DNA from: Nostocales cyanobacterium PMM_0081
GTDB taxonomy: Bacteria > Cyanobacteriota > Cyanobacteriia > Cyanobacteriales > Nostocaceae
NCBI GenBank assembly: GCA_949127805.1
Contig: CASBQC010000134.1
Location: 1-38,989, forward strand
Direction of reading: 5' to 3'
Length of the DNA: 38,989 nt
The notes beneath the pieces were generated by a model. That model did no database searches, had not been told where the DNA came from, and saw only the letters and a list, made by a program, of their open reading frames with translations. Positions 1 to 10,460 of the stretch are shown here, in pieces; position 1 is the stretch's first letter; every line of letters starts with the position of its first letter. A program made the position numbers and the translations under genes.

Positions 1-447
1 ATATTCAATAGCTTTAGCGTAGTTCCCTAGAGAAGAGTAAGCATTCCCCAGACCACCCAGCGCTGCCCCCTCGCTTTGACGGTCTTTAATTTCCCGTGCG
101 ATCGCCAAAAGTTGCTGTTCATATTCAATTGCTTTAGCGTAATTCCCTAGGGAAATGTAAGCAAGACCCAGATTACCCAGCGCTTTTCCTTCGCCTTGAC
201 GGTCTTTAATTTCTCGGTAGATAATTAATGCTTGTTGCCAAGACTTAAATGCCGTCTCGAATTGACTGGTTTGAAACTGCTCAATACCTTCTTGAAACAA
301 CCTATCAGCTTCAGCTTTCCGGGCATCGGTTGTTTGCGCCAACACCTGCGACACTTGAAATGGTGCAGTTAATGTGGCAGAAAAAGGCATCGAGACAGCA
401 ACAGTCAGTAGGACGAGGAAGGGGAGGCGAAAACTTTGCCGATGCAT
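1..447 (-). CDS. TPR-repeat protein with N-terminal signal peptide, partial (runs off left edge)
   Basis: Reverse strand from ATG at 447 reads MHRQSFRLPFLVLLTVAVSMPFSATLTAPFQVSQVLAQTTDARKAEADRLFQEGIEQFQTSQFETAFKSWQQALIIYREIKDRQGEGKALGNLGLAYISLGNYAKAIEYEQQLLAIAREIKDRQSEGAALGGLGNAYSSLGNYAKAIEY with no stop before base 1; 40-aa TPR periodicity. Missing from the ORF track because it is open at the edge. Confidence 0.85.
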   Translation of the reverse strand, partial: MHRQSFRLPFLVLLTVAVSMPFSATLTAPFQVSQVLAQTTDARKAEADRLFQEGIEQFQTSQFETAFKSWQQALIIYREIKDRQGEGKALGNLGLAYISLGNYAKAIEYEQQLLAIAREIKDRQSEGAALGGLGNAYSSLGNYAKAIEY

Positions 448-512
448 AAGTATTTCTTGGGTTAGTGTGAGCCTGGTTATCTACTAAGAACATATATCCC
501 ACACTTTTTCAC

Positions 513-736
513 TTATGCAATTTTTATCTCACGCAAAGCCGCAAACAAGAACCCTAATTAGTCCGCGAAGGCGGACTTTGTTTGTGTAGCCGCGATTTTA
601 ATCGTCGGGTGCAAAATATCTTATGCAATTTTTATCTCACGCAAAGCCGCAAAGCCGCAAAGAAGAACGCTAATTAGTCCGCGTAGGCGGACTTTGTTTG
701 TGTAGCCGCGATTTTAATCGTCGGGTGCAAGATATC
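513..736. repeat. Tandem duplication of a ~108/116-bp intergenic unit
   Basis: TTATGCAATTTTTATCTCACGCAAAGCCGCAAA...TAATTAGTCCGCG(A/T)AGGCGGACTTTGTTTGTGTAGCCGCGATTTTAATCGTCGGGTGCAA(A/G)ATATC occurs at 513-620 and again immediately at 621-736. Confidence 0.9.
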
Positions 737-851
737 AAACAGGCTTTTATCGGAGGCAGAGCCTCCAAAACTGTATTCCCAGCCATAGGCTAGGAACGAT
801 ACACAAAAAATCCAGGCTTTCTCGAAGCCCAAATCTTGCATCTGTGCCAAC

Positions 852-971
852 AACCGCCAAGGAATAAATTCCCTGGCTCATAGCCAAACTCCACTAAAGT
901 GGACTAAAATCCTTTACTAGTCCACTTTAGTGGACTTAAGCTATTAGCCCGAACTTTAGTTCAGGGCGGGA
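852..971 (-). repeat. Cloverleaf-like multi-hairpin repeat, copy 1 (homologous to 24265-24386)
   Basis: The reverse complement TCCCGCCCTGAACTAAAGTTCGGGCTAATAGC...GTCCACTAAAGTGGAC...AGTCCACTTTAGTGGAGT...GCTATGAGCCAGGGAATTTATTCCTTGGCGG aligns along its full length with the second copy. Confidence 0.8.
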
Positions 972-1004
972 CTGCGGGTTACAGTTGAGAGTGTGGAAAT
1001 TAAT

Positions 1005-1101
1005 TATGCGTTACCCGAAACCCTTTGTACAGACGCGATAAATCCTCAAAACTAGAGACGTAGCAATGCTACGTCTCTACAAGGGTTTTGGGTAACGCAT
1101 A
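1005..1101. repeat. 97-bp MITE/REP-like element with ~24-bp terminal inverted repeats and an internal palindrome
   Basis: TATGCGTTACCCGAAACCCTTTGTA (1005-1029) versus TACAAGGGTTTTGGGTAACGCATA (1078-1101); internal TAGAGACGTAGCAATGCTACGTCTCTA at 1053-1079. Confidence 0.8.
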
Positions 1102-1231
1102 TTGACTGTAAAAGCCCAAAATCCAAACCTCACCCTTGCTTTAGCCTACAGCTAAATCTTTCCCTCTCCTTGCACTGCGTAGAGGGATGTCCGGAACGGA
1201 CAGGGTGAGGTTTTTGCAGGTTTCAGCGCAT

Positions 1232-2878
<1,647 letters not shown>

Positions 2879-2921
2879 CTATCAACTTCTAAAAATACAT
2901 GCCGTCATTGTGCCACAGTAA

Positions 2922-4712
2922 TTGTGTTATGCAATTTTCTTTAATTTGGCTGTGAAAAGTCTTTTCGGATTGGTATTATTAAGCTCTATAGTCATATCCT
3001 CCCCAACTTTGGCTCAAAAGCAATCTCTCAATATAGTTTTTCCCGAAGCAAACTACCAAACCAGTGAAGAAAAAATTTTCTTTCTGGGTACAGCACCTCC
3101 AAATGGAGAAGTTGTCATCAATGGAAAGCCAATAACTCGGAGCAAAGCTGGGCATTTTGCTCCAAGTTTACCCTTACAGTTAGGAGAGAATCTCTTTAGC
3201 GTCCGCTATCAAAATCAAGAGCGTCAAATTAAGGTGACAAGGATATCTTCCTTACCTGAGATACCAAAAGGGTTAGCTTTTGCCAAAAATTCTCTCACTC
3301 CAGCAGCAGATATTGCTAAACTAGCGGGGGAACTTATTTGTTTTAGCGCGATCGCACCTTCTAACGCTACAGTATCTGTCAAGGTGGCGAATCAAACTAT
3401 TCCCCTTTTACCTCAACCACAACAAGCGCAACTACCAAGCAATTTAGCCGCACTAACCGGAAATAATCAGCCAATTACCCAATCTAACGTCGCTAAGTAC
3501 GAGGCTTGCACTACTATAAATGGTGCTGCCGATTTAGGACAACCTCAATTTCAACTCACGCTGAATGGTAAAACGATCGCTCAACCTGGGGAAGGAAAAA
3601 TTCAAATTCTCTCACCCGCACAATTACAAGTTGCTGAGGTGACGGTAGATGCTGGAGTTGCTCGTACTGGTCCGAATACAGATTATTCTAGATTAACACC
3701 TTTACCTAAGGGAACACGCGCCACAATCACAGGGAAAGAAGGTGAATGGTTGCGCTTAGATTATGGTGCTTGGATTAATAGTAAGGAAACTCGGATTTTA
3801 TTAGGTGCAGTTCCACCAAAGACAATTATTCGCAGTGTGGGATATCGTCAACTTGCGAATGCGACAGAAATAGTTTTTCCGTTGCAAGTTCCTGTGCCTG
3901 TTAGTGTACAACAAGGCGATCGCACTTTCACCCTCACGCTTCACAATACCACGGCGCAAACAGACATTATTCGCAGTGTTGATAACGCTTTAATTTCTCG
4001 CCTAGATTGGCAGCAGTTGCCTCAATCCGGCGTGCAATACACATTTAACCTCAAAAGAAATCAACAGTGGGGATACAAGCTGAGATACGACGGAACAAGT
4101 TTAGTTTTGTCTTTGCGTCAGCCGCCAGAAGTAACAAATAAAAGACAAAAGCCGTTATCTGGTATTAAGATTTTACTCGATCCGGGACACGGCGGTAAAG
4201 AATCTGGGGCAAGTGGTCCAACTGGATATTTAGAAAAAGATTTAAATTTGGTTGTGTCGAAGTTGCTGAAAGATGAGTTGGTAAAACGAGGGGCAACGGT
4301 GGTGATGACGCGGGAGAATGATAAGGAAGTTTCTTTAAGCGATCGCCAAACCATCATTGATAAGGAAGAACCAGCAATTTCTATTTCCATTCATCACAAT
4401 TCCTTACCTGATGATGGTGATGCAGAGAAAATTAAGGGTTTTGCTGCTTTTTGGTATCATCCCCAAGCTCACAGTTTAGCTGTATTTTTACATAATTATG
4501 TAGTTAAGAAATTAAAGCGTCCTGCTTATGGTGTATTTTGGGATAACTTGGCATTGACACGTCCAGCAAGTACACCGTCAGTGTTGTTGGAATTGGGTTT
4601 TATGAGTAATCCCGATGAATTTGAATTGCTTGTAAATCCGGAAGAACAAAAGAAGGAAGCGAGGGCGATCGCTCAAGGAATTGTTGAGTGGTTTAAAAGC
4701 GATCGCTCTTAA
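2922..4712 (+). CDS. N-acetylmuramoyl-L-alanine amidase (SH3-like, AMIN-like and amidase_3 domains)
   Basis: Signal peptide; SH3-like VARTGPNTDYSRLTPLPKGTRATITGKEGEWLRLDYG; C-terminal ILLDPGHGGKESGASGPTGYLEKDLNLVVSKLLKDEL...SIHHNS...LELGFMSNPDE. Confidence 0.93.
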   Translation: MCYAIFFNLAVKSLFGLVLLSSIVISSPTLAQKQSLNIVFPEANYQTSEEKIFFLGTAPPNGEVVINGKPITRSKAGHFAPSLPLQLGENLFSVRYQNQERQIKVTRISSLPEIPKGLAFAKNSLTPAADIAKLAGELICFSAIAPSNATVSVKVANQTIPLLPQPQQAQLPSNLAALTGNNQPITQSNVAKYEACTTINGAADLGQPQFQLTLNGKTIAQPGEGKIQILSPAQLQVAEVTVDAGVARTGPNTDYSRLTPLPKGTRATITGKEGEWLRLDYGAWINSKETRILLGAVPPKTIIRSVGYRQLANATEIVFPLQVPVPVSVQQGDRTFTLTLHNTTAQTDIIRSVDNALISRLDWQQLPQSGVQYTFNLKRNQQWGYKLRYDGTSLVLSLRQPPEVTNKRQKPLSGIKILLDPGHGGKESGASGPTGYLEKDLNLVVSKLLKDELVKRGATVVMTRENDKEVSLSDRQTIIDKEEPAISISIHHNSLPDDGDAEKIKGFAAFWYHPQAHSLAVFLHNYVVKKLKRPAYGVFWDNLALTRPASTPSVLLELGFMSNPDEFELLVNPEEQKKEARAIAQGIVEWFKSDRS

Positions 4713-4815
4713 GATTTTTCCCATTACCCAGTAAATTCCACCCTAAGTTAGATGTTTTTTTGGCTGAAAATTCAATTTTATTCCACTACATTTTTGCTTT
4801 TGTCAAGTGTATGGG

Positions 4816-4837
4816 GGATTTACGGATACGTAAATCC
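4816..4837. repeat. Perfect 9-bp stem / 4-nt loop hairpin (possible terminator or REP)
   Basis: GGATTTACG-GATA-CGTAAATCC, ~100 bp after the amidase stop. Confidence 0.5.
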
Positions 4838-5283
4838 TGCATACATTTTTCCTTAAATAGCTCTAATGGTTAAATGTCGAAACCCATACCTAGGTTGACA
4901 TTTGCTTGATTCGATCAACCTATCTGACTTCCATTTTTTTTCTTGAAATCCGGGCTTTTCAGCCAAGCTTTACACTTCCTTTAACAAATATTTTTTTCTC
5001 TACATCTTAACTTTATATTATCTCTTTGAAATTAGAAGGAATAAAGTTATATTTACTTCGGGCGAGAAAAAATGTGTATATCCACAGTAAATAACCGACA
5101 AAGTTCTCATTGAGAATACTTTCGGTGAGATAGATTTTTTCAGTAGTTGAAATTGCAATCGCGGGAAATTGTATTTTGCCATTATAGGTGCATTATGTTT
5201 TTTTTTAGTTTTTTTAGTTAAAAGAACTCGCATATGCTACTCATTACAAACAGTTTTGTCCGGTAGTCTCAGTTGTTTTAACG

Positions 5284-6102
5284 ATGGTGATGAGACAAGT
5301 TAACTTACTCAATGTGACCATCAACAACATCACAATGGTAGAATTGCTAGAAAATCTGCGAATCGGTGGTGTTGTTTTTACTCCTAACGTGGATCACGTG
5401 ATGAAATTGCAGAAAAATCAAGACTTTTATCTTGTTTACCAAGAGGCAGATTATAGAGTTTGCGATAGTAAAGTTTTGATGTATATATCGAGTTTTTTGA
5501 AAACACCAATCCAGGAGAAAATTTCGGGTTCAGATTTGTTTCCAGCGTTTTACAATTATTACCAGCATGATGATAAAATAAAAATTTTTTTGCTGGGAGC
5601 TGAAACAAATGTAGTTAAGATAGCTCAAGAAAAGATTAATTCAAAGGTTGGTCGAGATATTATAGTAGCGGCGCACTCGCCATCCTTTGGATTTGAGAAA
5701 AATGAACAGGAGTGTCAAGAAATAGTTAATCTCATTAACTGTTCAGATGCTACAGTTTTAGCAATTGGAGTAGGTGCACCCAAGCAAGAAATGTGGATTG
5801 CTAAATATAGAAAGCAATTGAAGAATATCAAAATATATTTGGCGATTGGTGCAACTATCAGTTTTGAAGCAGGAAATATCAAGCGATCGCCTCATTGGAT
5901 GAGTGAAGTAGGTCTAGAGTGGCTTTATCGGCTTTTAAGCGAACCTCAGCGACTCTGGAAGAGATATCTGTTGGATGCCATCCCATTTATATGGTTAATT
6001 GTCAAACAACGATTTCAGCTTTATGAAAATCCTTGGTCAACCACAAAGCAGCAGAAAAATAGCTACCTAGCAAGTTTCATCAAGAGTATTAGAAAAATGT
6101 AA
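5284..6102 (+). CDS. WecG/TagA/CpsF family glycosyltransferase
   Basis: TPNVDHVM near the N-terminus, IGVGAPKQEMWI, GLEWLYRLLSEPQRLWKRYLLDAIPFIW. Confidence 0.93.
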   Translation: MVMRQVNLLNVTINNITMVELLENLRIGGVVFTPNVDHVMKLQKNQDFYLVYQEADYRVCDSKVLMYISSFLKTPIQEKISGSDLFPAFYNYYQHDDKIKIFLLGAETNVVKIAQEKINSKVGRDIIVAAHSPSFGFEKNEQECQEIVNLINCSDATVLAIGVGAPKQEMWIAKYRKQLKNIKIYLAIGATISFEAGNIKRSPHWMSEVGLEWLYRLLSEPQRLWKRYLLDAIPFIWLIVKQRFQLYENPWSTTKQQKNSYLASFIKSIRKM

Positions 6103-6205
6103 AAACTTTTATCAGTACTTTGATAGAACCAAGTCTTTTCTCAAAGTATTCGTATCCTAATTTCATTCATAGCCCAAAGCATTCATTTAGCATTAAATAA
6201 ATTGT

Positions 6206-8395
6206 ATGGAGAATAGGAACTATCCTGAAGAGATAGATGTTCAAAAATATTTGCTAGTTCTTAAACGTCGCTGGCTGGTAGTTTCAGGAGTATTCGCAGC
6301 GTGTGCCTCCTTAGCTGGGATTAGTTTGTTGATGCAACGACCTGCCTACGAGGCAAATGGACAGCTTCTTTTCCAATCAAATCGAACCTCATCTTTGACC
6401 GGAGTAGGAGAAAAAATAGGGGATCTTGAAACCGTAAAGGCTCAAGCTAATCCTCTAGACACCCAAGCTCTAGTTTTGCAGTCTTTGCCCATCAAACAAG
6501 AGGTAATAAATACTCTCAAGCCGAAAGATAAAAAGGGTAATCTTCTCAATCCAGAGTTACTAGCAATCAAGGGTGACTCAATTTTAGGCACTGATGTACT
6601 TAAAGTTTCTTACGTATCTGAAGATCCTCAGCTTGCGACAGCAGTAGTCAATCAAGCAATGAAATCCTTCATTGCCAATAATCAAATGACTAATCGTTCT
6701 GAAGCTGTATCCGCAGGTGGATTTATTGAAAAACAATTGCCACGAGCTAAAACACAATTAGATCAAGCAGCAGAAGACCTGCGTCAGTTTAAGCTAAAAA
6801 ATCAGATTATCGAGCTTAAAGAAGAGACAAGTAACTCACTTAAAACTATGGGTGAGATAGAAAAACAATTAGCCGAAGCTCAGTCTCAACTCGCCGATAC
6901 AAGTGCTCAGTTCGTAGAAATACGTCGTCAAATGAATCTACCTGTAGATCAGGCTGTAAATATTACTTCTTTAAGTCAAGTACCTGGTGTGCAGGAACTC
7001 TTAGGTGAACTGCAAAAGGTGCAAACTCAGCTAGCATCTCAACAAGCACGCTACACAGAGTCACATCCATTTATCGTTACTCTCAAGAATCAAGAAGCAA
7101 CATTAAATTCTTTATTGCAGCAGCGAATAGCCCAATCTTTAGGATATCAAGCACCGATTTCTCCTGGTCAATTGCAGATGGGGCAGATCAAGCAAAACCT
7201 GACATCAGAGTTTGTGAGATTACAGTCACAACGCTTGGGTTTAGAAAAAAAAGTAGAAGCTTTGTCTGGGGTCTTAGTGTCTTATAAGCGCAGAACTGAT
7301 GTTGTGCCAAATTTAGAGAAACAGCAAGGAGAATTAGAGCGAAGGTTATCAATCGCACAAAAAAGCTACGAGAACCTTGTGACTCGACAACAGGAAATCA
7401 AAATAGCAGAAAATCAAACTGTTGGAAATGCCCGTATCATCCAATCTGCCCTGGTTGGTATCAGTCCAGGAGCAACCAAAAAGAAGCTGGGAATATCATT
7501 AGGTGGTGGATTTGCGGGTGTACTATTTGGTGTGGCATCTGCCTTTTTTGTTGACTTAATCGATAGAAGATTGAAGACCGCTAAAGAAGCAGAGGCACTT
7601 TTTGGCTATACCTTGCTAGGGCTAATTCCTCAATTTGAAACAAATAACAATACATCTGCTCCTTTGGATACTAACTTACAACAAGTCTCGCCGCGAGTTA
7701 TTGTTGCAACTACTCCGCGTACTGTAATTCATGAAGCATACCAAATGCTTCAGGCAAATCTAAAGTTTATTAGCTTAGATAGAAAAGTTAGCACAATTGT
7801 GGTGACGAGTTCTATGTCTGGGGAGGGGAAATCAGAAGTTGCTGCGAATTTAGCTGCGGTAATGGCTCTGGCTGGACGACGAGTTTTGCTAGTTGATGCA
7901 GATATGCGTCAGCCATCTCAACATCATCTTTGGGGTCTCATAAACTCAGTAGGTTTAAGTAACGTCATGGTTGGTGAGAATGAATTTTCCCGATCCATAC
8001 AAAATATCACCAGTAATTTATCTGTCCTCACTGCTGGGGTCATGCCTCCTAATCCCTTAGCATTGATTGACTCAGAACGCATGACAAATTTCATATACAT
8101 GTTGTCTCAAACTTACGATTACGTTATTTTTGACACTTCTCCTTTAGTTGGTAGCGCTGAGTCAGCAGTTTTAGGCAACATGGTGGATGGAGTCTTAATT
8201 GTAGTGAGACCTGGTGTTGTAGATTCAACTACTGCTACCGCTGCGAAGTCCTTACTAGCACGTTCTGAAGCTAATATTTTAGGAATCGTTGCCAACGCGG
8301 TTAATGTGAAGCATGAGCCTGATAACTACTTTTACTACAACAATTCCCGGTCTGAACAAAATGCTGAGAGAGTAGATACTGCCTCATTACCCTAA
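6206..8395 (+). CDS. Wzc-like polysaccharide biosynthesis tyrosine autokinase (Wzz domain plus BY-kinase)
   Basis: Wzz-like N-terminus with TM (DVQKYLLVLKRRWLVVSGVF), coiled-coil middle, Walker A SSMSGEGKSEVAANLA, Walker A' RVLLVDADMRQP, Walker B YDYVIFDTSP, C-terminal Tyr cluster YFYYNN. Confidence 0.95.
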   Translation: MENRNYPEEIDVQKYLLVLKRRWLVVSGVFAACASLAGISLLMQRPAYEANGQLLFQSNRTSSLTGVGEKIGDLETVKAQANPLDTQALVLQSLPIKQEVINTLKPKDKKGNLLNPELLAIKGDSILGTDVLKVSYVSEDPQLATAVVNQAMKSFIANNQMTNRSEAVSAGGFIEKQLPRAKTQLDQAAEDLRQFKLKNQIIELKEETSNSLKTMGEIEKQLAEAQSQLADTSAQFVEIRRQMNLPVDQAVNITSLSQVPGVQELLGELQKVQTQLASQQARYTESHPFIVTLKNQEATLNSLLQQRIAQSLGYQAPISPGQLQMGQIKQNLTSEFVRLQSQRLGLEKKVEALSGVLVSYKRRTDVVPNLEKQQGELERRLSIAQKSYENLVTRQQEIKIAENQTVGNARIIQSALVGISPGATKKKLGISLGGGFAGVLFGVASAFFVDLIDRRLKTAKEAEALFGYTLLGLIPQFETNNNTSAPLDTNLQQVSPRVIVATTPRTVIHEAYQMLQANLKFISLDRKVSTIVVTSSMSGEGKSEVAANLAAVMALAGRRVLLVDADMRQPSQHHLWGLINSVGLSNVMVGENEFSRSIQNITSNLSVLTAGVMPPNPLALIDSERMTNFIYMLSQTYDYVIFDTSPLVGSAESAVLGNMVDGVLIVVRPGVVDSTTATAAKSLLARSEANILGIVANAVNVKHEPDNYFYYNNSRSEQNAERVDTASLP

Positions 8396-8522
8396 ATATC
8401 CACTCACTCGATATTAGAGGGCAGATAACAGTTAGTAAATGTCAAAAAAGAAGAACTCCCTTTCCTTAACTTTATACCTTTAAGTTGGATAGCTAAGAAA
8501 AAACTGAAATAGGAGTTATAAG

Positions 8523-9149
8523 ATGAGTGCATCACAGGAGTTGAGAGCAAACACAAGCGACGCGGGACTTTTTACTTTAAGTCTTTGGCAGCAAATTCAA
8601 GAAGACTGGATTGCTCACGGACGAGATTGGACTAAGCCAGGATTCCGATCTGTAGCTGTTCAGCGTTTTGGAGTCTGGAGGCTGAAAATTCAACCGAAAC
8701 TACTTCGCGCACCCTTCAGTATCTTATATCGAATGTTGTTTCGGAAAATTCGCAACACTTATGGAATTGAATTACCTTACACTGTCCAACTTGGTCGTCG
8801 GGTGATTATTGAACACCAAGGAGCAATTGTCATTCATGCAAATTGTGCGATCGGTGATGACAGTATTATTCGCCAAGGCGTTACTTTAGGAAACCGTTAT
8901 TTAGATCGTCTCTCTGATGCACCAAAGTTGGGTAAACGTGTCAATGTTGGTGCTGGAGCGAAAATTTTTGGCGATGTCACTATTGGAGATGACGCAAATA
9001 TTGGTGCTAATGCCGTAGTTCTCTACGATGTTCCAGCGGGAGCAACAGCAGTTGGCATACCTGCAAAAATCATCAATTCTTCAAAGTTTGCTCACTCTGG
9101 CTCTGGTGAGGTTAACTCGGTAAACTCTAAGAGTGTTGCTGAATGCTAG
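8523..9149 (+). CDS. Serine O-acetyltransferase-like left-handed beta-helix acetyltransferase
   Basis: Hexapeptide repeats IVIHANCAIGDDSIIRQGVTLGN...GKRVNVGAGAKIFGDVTIGDDANIGANAVVLYDVPAGATAVGIPAKII. Confidence 0.88.
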   Translation: MSASQELRANTSDAGLFTLSLWQQIQEDWIAHGRDWTKPGFRSVAVQRFGVWRLKIQPKLLRAPFSILYRMLFRKIRNTYGIELPYTVQLGRRVIIEHQGAIVIHANCAIGDDSIIRQGVTLGNRYLDRLSDAPKLGKRVNVGAGAKIFGDVTIGDDANIGANAVVLYDVPAGATAVGIPAKIINSSKFAHSGSGEVNSVNSKSVAEC

Positions 9150-9318
9150 CAGCTGCTTCATCAAATGAAAAGTACTGAAGTTGGTGAAGGCATCAGTCAA
9201 TTTAATAACAGGCTTTGTTTATAAGCTGGTAGAAGCGGGTTTAACCGACATATTTCAGAATACTAAATATCTTTGAAAAACTTGCCCTTACCTATCAAGG
9301 TAACTTGCAACGGTATGC

Positions 9319-10401
9319 GTGCTTTTGTTTTGCCTAGATTTCACACCGAATGAGGTTTTTAACATGAAAAAAGTATCTGTAATTATTCCAGTTTATAAAG
9401 TCGATAAATATATAGCGGCGACAGTGCAATCAGTTCTGGAACAGACTTATACAAATTTTGAACTTCTGCTCATTGATGACGGCTCTCCTGATAGAAGTAT
9501 AGAAATTTGCCAGCAATTTACAGACCCCAGAATTAGAATTATTCGTCAGGATAATCGGGGAGTTGCTGCCGCTCGAAACACTGGCATTCGCCATGCTGAA
9601 GGAGAATATTTGGCTTTTTTAGATGCAGATGACTTGTGGTTAAAAGAAAAGCTAGCAAAACACGTTGAGCATCTAGATAATTCACCATCAGTAGGAGTTA
9701 GCTTTTGTCGCTCTGCTTTTATTGATGAGGCAGGAAACCCTTTAGGTATATATCAGATTTCTAAGCTTCAGGGAATTACTCTGCTTGATTTACTTTGCCG
9801 CACTCCCATTGGCAATGGATCGGTGGCAGTAATTCGACGAGAAGTTTTTGAAGATATTAGATTTAAAGACAATCTTTATGGTGTTGTAGAGGACTTTTAT
9901 TTTGACGACGATCGCCAATTACACCCGTCAGAAGATGTCGAATGTTGGCTGCGTATAGCGATTAGAACGAAATGGAAAATTGAGGGTGTTCCTGAGCCTC
10001 TGACGCTTTATCGGGTAAATTCACAGGGATATTCAGCCCAACTGGTTAAAAAGTTAAATTCCTGGGAAAGGATGCTAGAAAAAGCCTGTTCCTACTCTCC
10101 AACAGTGATGGTTGAGTTGGACAACATAGCTATGGCTTACCAACTGCGACATTTAGCCAGAAGAGCGGTAACTTTGCAATCGGGTTCAACAGCTGTGCAA
10201 CTCATGCACCAAGCTTTATTTACCTACTGGCTGATTTTACTAGAAGAGCCACGCCGTACACTGATGACTTTAGGTGCTGCGTATTTGCTCTGGCTGCTAC
10301 CGCGATCGCTTTACCGCCAAATTGAGGCTATGGCTTTAAAAATCACAGGAGCTAATCAAAAACGCCGCATTCTTCAACAAGAATCCGCTCTTCAATCCTA
10401 G
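9319..10401 (+). CDS. Glycosyltransferase family 2 (likely start at 9364)
   Basis: MKKVSVIIPVYKVDKYIAATVQSVLEQTYTNFELLLIDDGSPDRS...GVAAARNTGIRHAEGEYLAFLDADDLW. Confidence 0.95.
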   Translation: MLLFCLDFTPNEVFNMKKVSVIIPVYKVDKYIAATVQSVLEQTYTNFELLLIDDGSPDRSIEICQQFTDPRIRIIRQDNRGVAAARNTGIRHAEGEYLAFLDADDLWLKEKLAKHVEHLDNSPSVGVSFCRSAFIDEAGNPLGIYQISKLQGITLLDLLCRTPIGNGSVAVIRREVFEDIRFKDNLYGVVEDFYFDDDRQLHPSEDVECWLRIAIRTKWKIEGVPEPLTLYRVNSQGYSAQLVKKLNSWERMLEKACSYSPTVMVELDNIAMAYQLRHLARRAVTLQSGSTAVQLMHQALFTYWLILLEEPRRTLMTLGAAYLLWLLPRSLYRQIEAMALKITGANQKRRILQQESALQS

Positions 10402-10460
10402 ACATCTTAATATTACCCATAGATTAACAGGGCTTTTCCTAACTGTGAAAGACGATAATT

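Noticed and set aside
4816-4837. GGATTTACG-GATA-CGTAAATCC as an intrinsic terminator
   Set aside because: Strong stem but no immediate U-tract; listed only as a hairpin feature.
5018-5233. 71-aa minus-strand ORF in the leader upstream of the EPS genes
   Set aside because: AT-rich, low complexity (KKTKKKHN), no domain; probably chance.
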